DNA from: JBJMQS01 sp045802605
GTDB lineage: Bacteria > Planctomycetota > Planctomycetia > Gemmatales > Gemmataceae
DNA: 64,000 nucleotides
Direction: 5' to 3'
Assembly: GCA_045802605.1 (NCBI GenBank)
Contig: JBJMQS010000015.1
Span: 228,221 to 292,220 of the forward strand
The number at the start of each line of letters is the position of its first letter. The first letter of the stretch is position 1. A program made the position numbers and the translations under genes. Below the pieces are notes generated by a model. That model ran no database searches and was not told where the DNA came from. It was given only the letters and a program-made list of their open reading frames with translations. Shown piece after piece: positions 16,106 through 23,224 of the stretch.

Positions 16106-16618
16106 ATGGCGCGGCAACCGATGGAGGAATTGGACGATTATTCGCGGGTGCTAGTACCCATCATCCTGGCTCGATTCCCAGCGTGGGAGCCGTTCGCCAA
16201 ACTTTCGCCTCGCCCCGATGGTGCAGGCAATGTAGTCGAGTTCAACGTGCCGTGTCCGTCCCGCGGGGCCGAATCCGGACTTTGGGTTTCGACAGCGGAC
16301 GAGGAGTTGTCTGTGGGGTTTCACACCCACCACAGCCATTTCACCAACTATGACGATTGCACCAACCGCGAGACAATCGAGGCCGGCCTGGACTACGCTG
16401 CGGCAATTTTCGAAGACCGGGTGGGGGTGTTGAGCTACTACAGTGGGAGTAAGTTTGTTGGGTCGAGCTCAGTCGAACTTCCTCACAGAAACTCACTGCC
16501 CGACCTTTATGAAGACATGGGGTTGGCGGAAAAGCTCCTCGGTACGCTCCCTCCCTGTGACCGGGTGACCCTACGATGTTGGTCGGGGCGGTTCGACCGG
16601 GACGAGATTCGGGCTTAA
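16106..16618 (+). CDS. Hypothetical protein of the small-gene array
   Basis: 170 residues without signal peptide or membrane segment. A notable central stretch is LWVSTADEELSVGFHTHHSH with three His, and later SYYSGSKFVGSSSVELP. It could be a small immunity or metal-binding protein, but there is no recognised family and no partner gene. The start lies directly behind repeat copy 3 with a weak GCAGGA ribosome site. Confidence 0.55.
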   Translation: MARQPMEELDDYSRVLVPIILARFPAWEPFAKLSPRPDGAGNVVEFNVPCPSRGAESGLWVSTADEELSVGFHTHHSHFTNYDDCTNRETIEAGLDYAAAIFEDRVGVLSYYSGSKFVGSSSVELPHRNSLPDLYEDMGLAEKLLGTLPPCDRVTLRCWSGRFDRDEIRA

Positions 16619-16740
16619 CCATGCGTCGCACTGGCCAGCGCAGGCATACCGGCGCAGTAGAGTCGCGTTCAGCCAGCCCCCGCCGCTGCTGAGCGAAGCA
16701 GTCCGCAACGAGTGACGACGCTTCTTCGAGATGAGTCAAC

Positions 16741-17469
16741 ATGAGCGAACCGCGGAAGACAGCCATCGTCACCGGAGCCTCGCAAGGAATCGGCGCTGGC
16801 ATCGTGAAAGCGTTCGTCGAACATGGCTTCAACGTCGTTGCCAATTCCAGGAAAGTGACTGAATCCACCGAGGTCTCGGCCTCGGACAATGTGGCGCTCG
16901 TGGATGGCCACATCGGCGAGCGGGCCACCGCAGCAAAGATCGTCGAGACGGCGCTGTCGCGTTTCAAGTCGATCCATGTTCTGGTCAACAACGCTGGCAT
17001 TTTCTTCACCAAGCCGTTCACCGATTACACGGCCGAGGACTTCAAATCGCTCGTCTCGACGAATGTCGAGGGTTTCCTGTATGTGAGTCAACTCGTCTTC
17101 AAGCAAATGTTGGCGCAGAAGACGGGCGGAAGTATCGTCACCATCACGGCGGCTTTGGCGCGCAACCCGATCCGCGGCGTCTCGGCGGCGGTGCCGATGA
17201 TCACCAAAGGCGGCTTAGAAACGGTCACCCAACATCTGGCGATGGAGTACGCGAAGGACGGCATCCGCGTCAATGCGGTCGCTCCCGGCGCCGTTAACAC
17301 TCCTCTTCATCGGGATACTCCCAAGGATGTGTTGGAGAGTCTTTCGCCGATGGGTCGGCCTTCGAGCGTCCAGGACATCGTGGACGCGGTCCTATACCTG
17401 ACCAATCCTCCGACGGTCACGGGCCACATTCTGTACGTCGATGGCGGTGCGCACTTTGGCCATTGGTAA
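16741..17469 (+). CDS. SDR-family oxidoreductase lacking the catalytic Tyr
   Basis: 242 residues with the classical SDR cofactor loop TGASQGIGAG, NNAGIFFT and the C-terminal YVDGGAHFGHW. Where the Tyr-x-x-x-Lys pair is expected, the sequence reads PMITKGGLE: Lys is kept but Tyr is replaced by Pro, so ordinary SDR catalysis is doubtful. Some SDR subgroups are known to lack this Tyr. A NIPSNAP gene follows on the same strand. It is larger and more typical than its neighbours, so this pair may be an insertion in the array. Confidence 0.72.
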   Translation: MSEPRKTAIVTGASQGIGAGIVKAFVEHGFNVVANSRKVTESTEVSASDNVALVDGHIGERATAAKIVETALSRFKSIHVLVNNAGIFFTKPFTDYTAEDFKSLVSTNVEGFLYVSQLVFKQMLAQKTGGSIVTITAALARNPIRGVSAAVPMITKGGLETVTQHLAMEYAKDGIRVNAVAPGAVNTPLHRDTPKDVLESLSPMGRPSSVQDIVDAVLYLTNPPTVTGHILYVDGGAHFGHW

Positions 17470-17586
17470 GTGATGATCCCAAGGTGACTGTCGATCTCAA
17501 GGGACGTGGATTTTTCGGATAACAATTGCCGCAGTGAGTGTGTCATTGGCAGGCCTCGCCGTGCACTGGCCAAAGGAGACGAGAAA

Positions 17587-17925
17587 GTGGACACCCGAGT
17601 TTTCGAATTGAGGACATACACTGCCGCGCCCGGCAAGTTAGAAGAGTTGCTTGCTCGCTTTCGCGAACGCACCGTCAAACTCTTTGAAAAACACCACATG
17701 ACACTGATCGGCTTTTGGACCCCGTCCGACGCGCAGCAGGCAAAACGACAACTTGTTTATCTGCTGGCGTTTCCCAACCACGATGCGGCGACAAAAAGTT
17801 GGAAGGAATTTAACGCTACCCCGGAATGGCACTCTCTCAGAGAGGTTTCGGAAAAACATGGCCCGCTCGTGGAAAACATCGACTCGGTTTTCCTGAAGCC
17901 GACCGATTTCTCGCCGCTCCGGTAG
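17587..17925 (+). CDS. NIPSNAP-family protein
   Basis: 112 residues from a GTG preceded by AGGAG. The start VFELRTYTAAPGKLEELLARF is the NIPSNAP signature, followed by ...LIGFWTP and VYLLAFPNHDAATKSW. These small ferredoxin-like alpha/beta barrels have no agreed enzymatic role; some act as small dimeric oxygenase-like or binding proteins. It lies 117 bp after the SDR gene and just before repeat copy 4, so the two probably move or are expressed together. A longer in-frame start at 17506 is possible. Confidence 0.75.
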   Translation: MDTRVFELRTYTAAPGKLEELLARFRERTVKLFEKHHMTLIGFWTPSDAQQAKRQLVYLLAFPNHDAATKSWKEFNATPEWHSLREVSEKHGPLVENIDSVFLKPTDFSPLR

Positions 17926-17931
17926 GGGGGC

Positions 17932-18023
17932 GGCGAAGCAAGTGCTGCGGCTGACCGAATCGGTTGTGGCGTGTAGTTTGAAGTCAGCCGGGAATGCCCC
18001 GGCGAGTGAGCGAAGCGTTCGGC
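17932..18023 (+). repeat. attC-like interspersed repeat, copy 4
   Basis: Left end GGCGAAGCAAGTGCTGCGGC, middle GGCGTGTAGTTTGAAGTCAG, right end CGAGTGAGCGAAGCGTTCGGC, about 92 bases. An inner hairpin GCCGGGAATGCCCCGGC is present. The following gene starts 17 bases after the right end with GGAG in between. Confidence 0.6.
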
Positions 18024-18039
18024 GAGGAGAAGTGACCGG

Positions 18040-18393
18040 ATGGTGGATGTGTCGGTCGAAGTGCCATCGCCTTTGCAGGAGTGCTTCCTCCACTGCGAGG
18101 TCGAGTGCGCCCGCGAGTGCTGCGGCATTGACGCTATCTCCAGCGATCCTGGGTTGATCGCTGCTTGGGCCCGGCAAGCGGGGCCCGCTGCGGTGGCGGA
18201 CGCGCAGCGTCAACTAGCCGACCTGATTTCCATAGTCGAGGATCGCACGCACAAAGTCTCGTCGCTGTTCCTCAACCACTACACTTGTCATGAGGCCGCG
18301 CGGATTCAGCTGTTGGATTTCTTGGCAGCGTTTCGGACTGGCTTAGCGTCGATCGCCGAACTCGGCGCTGCAGCAGACCGCGGGGGCATGTAG
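18040..18393 (+). CDS. DUF6331-like small protein
   Basis: 117 residues. The Cys-rich N-terminal segment CFLHCEVECARECCGIDAIS is the clearest feature and matches my memory of DUF6331, a family without known function; the rest is helical. The last residues (LGAAADRGGM) are encoded by the left end of another interspersed repeat copy beginning at 18355, so the natural C-terminus is uncertain. It sits between two repeat copies, like a cassette. Confidence 0.6.
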   Translation: MVDVSVEVPSPLQECFLHCEVECARECCGIDAISSDPGLIAAWARQAGPAAVADAQRQLADLISIVEDRTHKVSSLFLNHYTCHEAARIQLLDFLAAFRTGLASIAELGAAADRGGM

Positions 18394-18398
18394 GAGTT
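18355..18398 (+). repeat. Left half of an interspersed repeat copy, overlapping the end of a gene
   Basis: GCCGAACTCGGCGCTGCAGC followed by AGACCGCGGGGGCATGTAGG matches the left end of the other copies (compare 14688 and 15129). No GTTCGGC end follows, so the right half is missing or strongly changed. Confidence 0.5.
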
Positions 18399-18422
18399 TT
18401 GGTCGTCGACTGAGGTCCAAAA

Positions 18423-18869
18423 ATGCGGCGGCTATTTCGGGGCACGTCTGAGCCGTGGCAAACACTCCCGGGGATAGAGTTCGATCTTCTTCGTTCGCTT
18501 CCCGCGGCCACAGCAGTCCAGATTTACCGGTCGGCCTACGTCGATGCTTTGACGCGTCTGCGTCGCGATCGGAAATGGCGAGCGTTGGTCAGGGCCGCCC
18601 TTGGTACTATGACTGCAAGCAGCGTCCTTGTCTGGTTCGCGGCCACAGCACTTGGCTTGGGACCGGCGGGGCGGCTCATGCTTGAAGTAGTGTTCCACGT
18701 TGTCGCCGTGGTGATCGTTTTCCGCCCGATGGCTCGGCTACAGTGGCAGCACCTCCTTCCCCACATCCGAGCGGCGGTAGCCGAGCGGCTAACTAATTGG
18801 TGGTCGGAACGGTATCCTGAACTGCACGATTCCCAGCAAACTCCTCCACCTGTCGCCGCGAATTACTGA
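18423..18869 (+). CDS. Small membrane protein of unknown function
   Basis: 148 residues with one or two central transmembrane segments (ALGTMTASSVLVWFAATALGLG and MLEVVFHVVAVVIVF) between charged ends. No family recognised. It is the last intact gene of the array and follows the half repeat at 18355. Confidence 0.5.
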   Translation: MRRLFRGTSEPWQTLPGIEFDLLRSLPAATAVQIYRSAYVDALTRLRRDRKWRALVRAALGTMTASSVLVWFAATALGLGPAGRLMLEVVFHVVAVVIVFRPMARLQWQHLLPHIRAAVAERLTNWWSERYPELHDSQQTPPPVAANY

Positions 18870-18999
18870 GTGGATTTTGCGTTGGTCGTTGACGACAACT
18901 TTATTCGCGTTGAATCTACTCCGCTCGGTTAGTTGCAGTTGGTTTGGTTCACTGGATGAACCCAGCCGCGGGCGCGGAACTTCTACGTGGAGAAGGCGT

Positions 19000-19083
19000 T
19001 TAACACTCGCTCTTGAACTCAGCCTTGCGCTCGATGGCGAGATATTCTTCCGGCGTTAGTTTCTTTTTTGGCGCAGCGGTCAT
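19000..19083 (-). pseudogene. N-terminal remnant of a Uma2/DUF820-type endonuclease gene
   Basis: The minus strand begins ATG and encodes MTAAPKKKLTPEEYLAIERK plus seven residues before a stop. The L-T-x-E-E-Y-L-x-x-E-R-x-A-E-x-K pattern is the typical start of Uma2-family (DUF820) proteins, which are about 190 residues long; only ~27 remain. The rest of the family sequence is not found downstream, so this is a truncated relic at the edge of the accessory array. Confidence 0.55.
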
Positions 19084-19145
19084 GGCAGACTCCTAGACTG
19101 CAATTTACCAATTGCATCCGGTCGCTGCACTGCATTTCCGAATTG

Positions 19146-19715
19146 TTACTTCGCCCGGCTCAAATATTCACCGGTGCGGGTGTCGATCAGAATTTCTTCG
19201 CCAATGGTAATGAATGAGGGCACCTGAACCTTCACGCCCGTTTCCAACGTCGCGGGTTTGGTCTGCGCGGCGGCAGTCGCCCCCTTCACGCCCGGTTCTG
19301 TCTCGACAACTTTCAATTGAACGGTCGCCGGCAGTTCGACGTCGAGGGCTTTCCCCTCGTACATCGTCACTTTGCAGATGTCGTTTTCCTTCATGTAAGG
19401 AATCGTTTCGCTCATCAATTCTTTTGAGAGCGTGAATTGATCGAAGGTTTCCTGATCCATGAACACGTAGTCTTCGCCTTCGGCATACAGGTACTGCATG
19501 TCGCGTTTATCGAGATAAGCGGTCTCCACCTTGTCCTGCGGCCGAACGCGGTTGATGGCGATTGAGCCGGTTTTGAGGTTTTTGAGCTTGAGCTGCAAGA
19601 TGGCTCGCCAGTTGCCCGGCGTGTTCAAATCCCGCTCTAAACACTGGTAAAGGTTGCCGTCTTCGCCGACGATGACCATACCTTTGCGAACGTCGATATA
19701 CGTGATCGAGGCCAC
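19146..19715 (-). CDS. efp: Elongation factor P, PGN-type loop variant
   Basis: 189 residues in three beta-barrel domains, starting at GTG (ASITYIDVRKGM). EF-P binds between the P and E sites and helps the ribosome make difficult bonds such as polyproline. The loop that carries the modified Lys in E. coli (PGKGQ) reads PGNWRA here, so residue 35 is Asn with Arg two residues on; the usual EpmA/EpmB lysylation cannot apply. The end ...IGEEILIDTRTGEYLSRAK matches EF-P domain III. A longer reading frame upstream has no EF-P character. A second EF-P gene may exist elsewhere. Confidence 0.88.
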   Translation of the reverse strand: MASITYIDVRKGMVIVGEDGNLYQCLERDLNTPGNWRAILQLKLKNLKTGSIAINRVRPQDKVETAYLDKRDMQYLYAEGEDYVFMDQETFDQFTLSKELMSETIPYMKENDICKVTMYEGKALDVELPATVQLKVVETEPGVKGATAAAQTKPATLETGVKVQVPSFITIGEEILIDTRTGEYLSRAK

Positions 19716-19833
19716 GAAACTGCTCCAACTGGTCAAGCGGCGCGCCGCATTGCTGAGTAAGATAGAATATGACAATCCAGGGATGGGGAAAAGAGGCCGC
19801 GGCACGCGGCACATCCTTCGCGAGCCTCAGTCA

Positions 19834-20802
19834 ATGTCGGCGGCGACAACGCAACACAACTCGGCGACGGCACCGATCCTCGTCGTCGAAGCCAACTCCG
19901 ACTTGCGCGACAATGTCTGCCGGGTGATCAACGAGCTCGGCTGGGCCACCAGCCAGGCTCACGATCCTGCATCCGCCTTGGCTGCGATTCAATCCGACCG
20001 ACCACAAATCATTTTGACCGATCTGGGCCTAGCCGGGGGCGGCGCTTTTGCCTTCCTCGAGCAGTTGCGGCGTGAAGCTCCCAACGTACCCGTGATTATC
20101 CTCATGTCCGCTGGCTTCGAAGCGGCCACCTTGCGCGCGCTCCAACGCGGTGCGGCCGGCTACGCCTCCGCGGAGAATTTCGCCGACGAGTTGCCGGAGA
20201 TTCTCGAACGCGTCATCTCAGCCGCTCAAAGCACGCGCGATCGCCGGCGCCTGCAATCGAGCGTTACCCGCATGGAGATGAACTTCCTGCTTGAAAACGA
20301 CACGGCTCTGGTGCCGGTCTTGGTCGCCGAGGTGCAGGATTATCTGGCATGGATTAATTTCCTCGATCGCCCCGCGCGCGTTCGGCTCGGCGTCGCGCTG
20401 GAAGAGGCGCTGCTCAACGCGATCATCCACGGCAACTTGGAGATCAGCTCCGCGCTGCGGCAGCAAAACGAGAAGGAATATCGCCAAGCCATCGAGGAGC
20501 GCCGGCACAAGGCGCCTTATCGTGATCGCAAAGTGCGGTTCGCCGTTCGGCTGCGTGCCGGCCGGGCGATCTTCAACGTGGCCGATCGCGGCCCCGGCTT
20601 CGATCCGGAGTCGCTGCCAGACCCGTGCGATCCGTCAAATCTGGAACGAGTGGGTGGCCGCGGGCTTTTGCTGATTCGCACCTTCATGGATGAGGTGAAA
20701 TTCAATCGCAAAGGCAGCCGCATCACCATGTTGAAATTTGACAAAAATGCGCAAGTGCCAGTGCGACAAGGTCGCTCCAGTGAGCGCAAAACCATGGAAT
20801 AA
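19834..20802 (+). CDS. Degenerate receiver domain fused to an RsbW-like ATPase domain
   Basis: 322 residues from the ATG at 19834. Residues ~12-130 form a response-regulator receiver fold: the phospho-acceptor Asp is present (QIILTDLGLAG), but the acidic pair is EA instead of DD (LVVEANSD) and the conserved Lys is missing (GAAGYASAEN). Residues ~165-305 are a HATPase_c_2 domain like anti-sigma kinases: LGVALEEALLNAIIHGNLE (N box) and VADRGPGFDPESLP with GGRGLLLIRTFMDEV (G boxes). Likely an anti-sigma/partner-switching regulator whose receiver no longer responds to phosphate in the normal way. A start 60 codons earlier would overlap the efp coding region. Confidence 0.8.
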   Translation: MSAATTQHNSATAPILVVEANSDLRDNVCRVINELGWATSQAHDPASALAAIQSDRPQIILTDLGLAGGGAFAFLEQLRREAPNVPVIILMSAGFEAATLRALQRGAAGYASAENFADELPEILERVISAAQSTRDRRRLQSSVTRMEMNFLLENDTALVPVLVAEVQDYLAWINFLDRPARVRLGVALEEALLNAIIHGNLEISSALRQQNEKEYRQAIEERRHKAPYRDRKVRFAVRLRAGRAIFNVADRGPGFDPESLPDPCDPSNLERVGGRGLLLIRTFMDEVKFNRKGSRITMLKFDKNAQVPVRQGRSSERKTME

Positions 20803-20974
20803 AAGAGATTACGTAACGGCCTGCTTGTTGATCGCATCGACAATTCATATATTGGTCCTTGGCTTCACATGACGTGAAATAGGTCGCCGGACAGCCCAAA
20901 AGTCGCGCCTTCGTCCGGCACGCTCCGACCCATCTTCGGGTCGCCGCTGGCGGATTGTCACCTCAGGAAACACC

Positions 20975-22396
20975 ATGCCATCCTTCAAGATTCGCCGACT
21001 TAACACCACCGATTCGAAGTACGCCAAGCAGTGGGCCGAGCTTCGCAAAACGATTACCGGCGCAGGCTTTTCCGCCAATGGCAAAGAGAAAGAGTTGGCC
21101 CGCAAGCTGTTCGGCGAAGCCATGTCGCCACTCCACATGGTCGAGCGAATCTGCGCGGACGTGCAAAAAGACGGTGTGTCGGCAGTCCTGAAATACACCT
21201 TTCAGTTCGACAAAGTAAAGATGACGCCCGACGCCGTGCGGGTGCCCGCCGAAAAGCTGGCCGCGGCCCATAAAGCGGCCGACTCCGAATTCCTCGACAC
21301 ACTCCGCAATGTCCGGCAAAACATTCTCTCCTTCCAAATGGGCGTGCTGCACACCGACGCCGTGTTGACGGTGTCCGGCAGCCACGAGCTGCAACTTCGC
21401 TATCGGCCGCTTCGCCGCGTGGGCGTTTGTTTGCCCGGTGGCGCGGCAATGTACCCATCGACATTGCTCATGACGGTCGTTCCTGCCCAAGCCGCAGGCG
21501 TCTCCGAGATTGTGGTGATGATCCCGCCCGCTCCGAATGGTGCGGACCACAACGACCTTTTGGCGGCGTGCCATGAGTTGGGCGTCCGCGAAGTCTACCG
21601 CATCGGCGGCGCTCAAGCCGTGGCCGCCTTGGCGTATGGCATCAGTGGCCTCGAACCGGTGGACATGATCGTGGGGCCCGGCAACCAATGGGTGTCGCTG
21701 GCCAAGCGCGTCGTCTTCGGCAAAGTGGCCGTCGATTGCATCGGCGGCCCGACGGAACTCATGATCGTCTCCGACGACTTCGGCAAACCCGAGTTCATCG
21801 CCAGTGACTTGATCGCTCAGGCCGAGCATGGCCCCGGCATGGCTCTTCTCGTGACTTGGAGTCAAACGCTGCCCGACGCCGTCGCCGAGGCGTTGCACCG
21901 CCAACTCGCAAAACTGCCGAAGAATGCCCCAGCCCGCGAGATTCTCGAGAAATTCGGCGCGATCATCCGCGTGCCGGACGCAAACGCGGCCGTGGAGTTA
22001 GCCAACGAACTGGCGCCTGAGCACCTGCATGTGCAGACCCGCGACCCGGAGATCGTGGCCGACCGCGTGACAAACGCGGGCGCCATTTTCCTTGGCCATT
22101 TCACGCCGGTCGCGCTGGGCGACTACGCCGCGGGGCCATCGCACGTGCTGCCGACGGGGGCCTCCGCCCGCTTCGCCAGCGGTCTCACCGCCAACGACTT
22201 CATGCGGCGAACAAGCGTGCTGTCCTTCACGCAGCGTGGCGTCATCGTCATCGCCGAGGATGTCAATCGCCTGGCACAAAAGGAAGGCCTGAGCGGCCAC
22301 ATCGCCAGCGTCACCTTGCGAGTCATTGACAAGCCGACGCCGCGGCCGCCGAAAAAGGTCAACAAGTCTGATACGATTGTCAAAGCGCGGCGTTGA
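20975..22396 (+). CDS. hisD: Histidinol dehydrogenase
   Basis: 473-residue HisD, which oxidises histidinol twice with NAD+ to histidine, the last two steps of histidine synthesis. Seen: RPLRRVGVCLPGGAAMYPS (family signature), GGAQAVAALAYG, VGPGNQWVSLAKR, the zinc/active-site region LIAQAEHGPG with the Glu-His pair, and ELAPEHLHVQ. It is some 40 residues longer than usual because of an N-terminal extension and a basic Pro/Lys tail (PTPRPPKKVNKSD). No other his gene is near, so histidine genes are scattered in this genome. Confidence 0.93.
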   Translation: MPSFKIRRLNTTDSKYAKQWAELRKTITGAGFSANGKEKELARKLFGEAMSPLHMVERICADVQKDGVSAVLKYTFQFDKVKMTPDAVRVPAEKLAAAHKAADSEFLDTLRNVRQNILSFQMGVLHTDAVLTVSGSHELQLRYRPLRRVGVCLPGGAAMYPSTLLMTVVPAQAAGVSEIVVMIPPAPNGADHNDLLAACHELGVREVYRIGGAQAVAALAYGISGLEPVDMIVGPGNQWVSLAKRVVFGKVAVDCIGGPTELMIVSDDFGKPEFIASDLIAQAEHGPGMALLVTWSQTLPDAVAEALHRQLAKLPKNAPAREILEKFGAIIRVPDANAAVELANELAPEHLHVQTRDPEIVADRVTNAGAIFLGHFTPVALGDYAAGPSHVLPTGASARFASGLTANDFMRRTSVLSFTQRGVIVIAEDVNRLAQKEGLSGHIASVTLRVIDKPTPRPPKKVNKSDTIVKARR

Positions 22397-22430
22397 ACTG
22401 ACCGTTAGTAAACGGTCCGTTAGCCCGTAT

Positions 22431-22519
22431 TTGTTAGCCGGACGCGCAAGCTACAGGAAGCAGAAACTTTGCCTCACTCACTGTCCTCGCTTCCCGTAGC
22501 TTGCGCGTCCGGCTAACAA
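22431..22519. repeat. Imperfect ~31-bp inverted repeat behind hisD
   Basis: Left arm TTGTTAGCCGGACGCGCAAGCTAC... (22431-22461) pairs with GTAGCTTGCGCGTCCGGCTAACAA (to 22519) with one unpaired base pair, loop about 27 bases. It follows the hisD stop by 35 bases and could end its transcript, although no T-run follows. It precedes a small gene. Confidence 0.65.
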
Positions 22520-22571
22520 GACGATAAGCTATCTCGTAATCGCTGCGCACCATTCACATTCGGAGCCAGCC

Positions 22572-22772
22572 ATGAGTGCCGATCCTAGCAATTCCCAACA
22601 GAAACAACGTGAGTTTCTGGCGTTACTGCCGCTGACCATCGAGATCGCCGGCATGCCACGGGCTGAGGTGACCAAGCTATTCACCGAAGGCCAAATGGAG
22701 GCCCGCATCCTCAGTCTGAAGACGGCCTACAAGCTCGCCCGCCAGCTTATGCTCGAGGTATCGACGACGTAG
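22572..22772 (+). CDS. Small conserved-looking protein of unknown function
   Basis: 66 residues, soluble, helical (FLALLPLTIEIAGMPRAEVTKL; KTAYKLARQLMLEV). No motif recognised. GGAG lies 10 bases before the ATG. Its last 26 bases overlap the end of the convergent acpS gene, which is tolerable for a small gene but lowers confidence. The amino-acid composition is not shadow-like. Confidence 0.5.
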   Translation: MSADPSNSQQKQREFLALLPLTIEIAGMPRAEVTKLFTEGQMEARILSLKTAYKLARQLMLEVSTT

Positions 22773-23163
22773 CATCGCCACGGTTCGAATGGCCCACGGC
22801 GATCGCGGTGGCGGTGGCATACGCCCGGCAATGGCTTGCCGTGGCGATGACATCCGCGACTCGTAATTCCTCGGCTCGATCCCGTGCGGTTGCGTGCAGC
22901 ACAACGCGGGTAGCTCCCTCAGCCTCGAGGCGAACCTCGATATCTGTCCGGCGAATCGTGCCTGCCGCGTTCAAGCACTTCATCACAGCCTCTTTGACAG
23001 CCCAGAAGCGGGCGAAGTGCTCGGTGGCTTGTCGCCGCGCCTGGCAAAAACGCATTTCGCGGTCGGTAAAAGTGCGATTCAAGAACGCCTCGCCATGATC
23101 TTCGATCATTTCGCGAATGCGGACGCATTCGACGATTTCGCTGCCAAGCCCGAGGATCTCCAT
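22747..23163 (-). CDS. acpS: Holo-[acyl-carrier-protein] synthase, atypical metal site
   Basis: AcpS-type phosphopantetheinyl transferase of 138 residues; it transfers the 4'-phosphopantetheine arm of CoA to the Ser of apo-ACP. The start MEILGLGSEIVECVRI matches the family except that the metal-binding Asp9 (normally GTDIVE) is Glu. The second motif is kept: FARFWAVKEAVMK with Glu and Lys. The following loop is about two residues shorter than in E. coli. Residues ~120-138 form a non-conserved tail. Substrates in this window would be the ACP at 53.6 kb and the ACPs of the Pfa-like synthase. Confidence 0.85.
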   Translation of the reverse strand: MEILGLGSEIVECVRIREMIEDHGEAFLNRTFTDREMRFCQARRQATEHFARFWAVKEAVMKCLNAAGTIRRTDIEVRLEAEGATRVVLHATARDRAEELRVADVIATASHCRAYATATAIAVGHSNRGDATSSIPRA

Positions 23164-23224
23164 GAGTGACCCGCCACCACTAGAATGACACCATTACACC
23201 GCTCTTCGACGATTTGGAGTGAGC

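Noticed and set aside
14688..18398. Repeat copies as a CRISPR array
   Set aside because: Copies are ~90 bp, unevenly spaced by whole genes and variable; nothing like short identical repeats with spacers, and no cas genes.
20963..21904. 313-codon frame antisense to hisD
   Set aside because: Shadow of the hisD codon pattern; His/Gly/Arg-rich with no motif.
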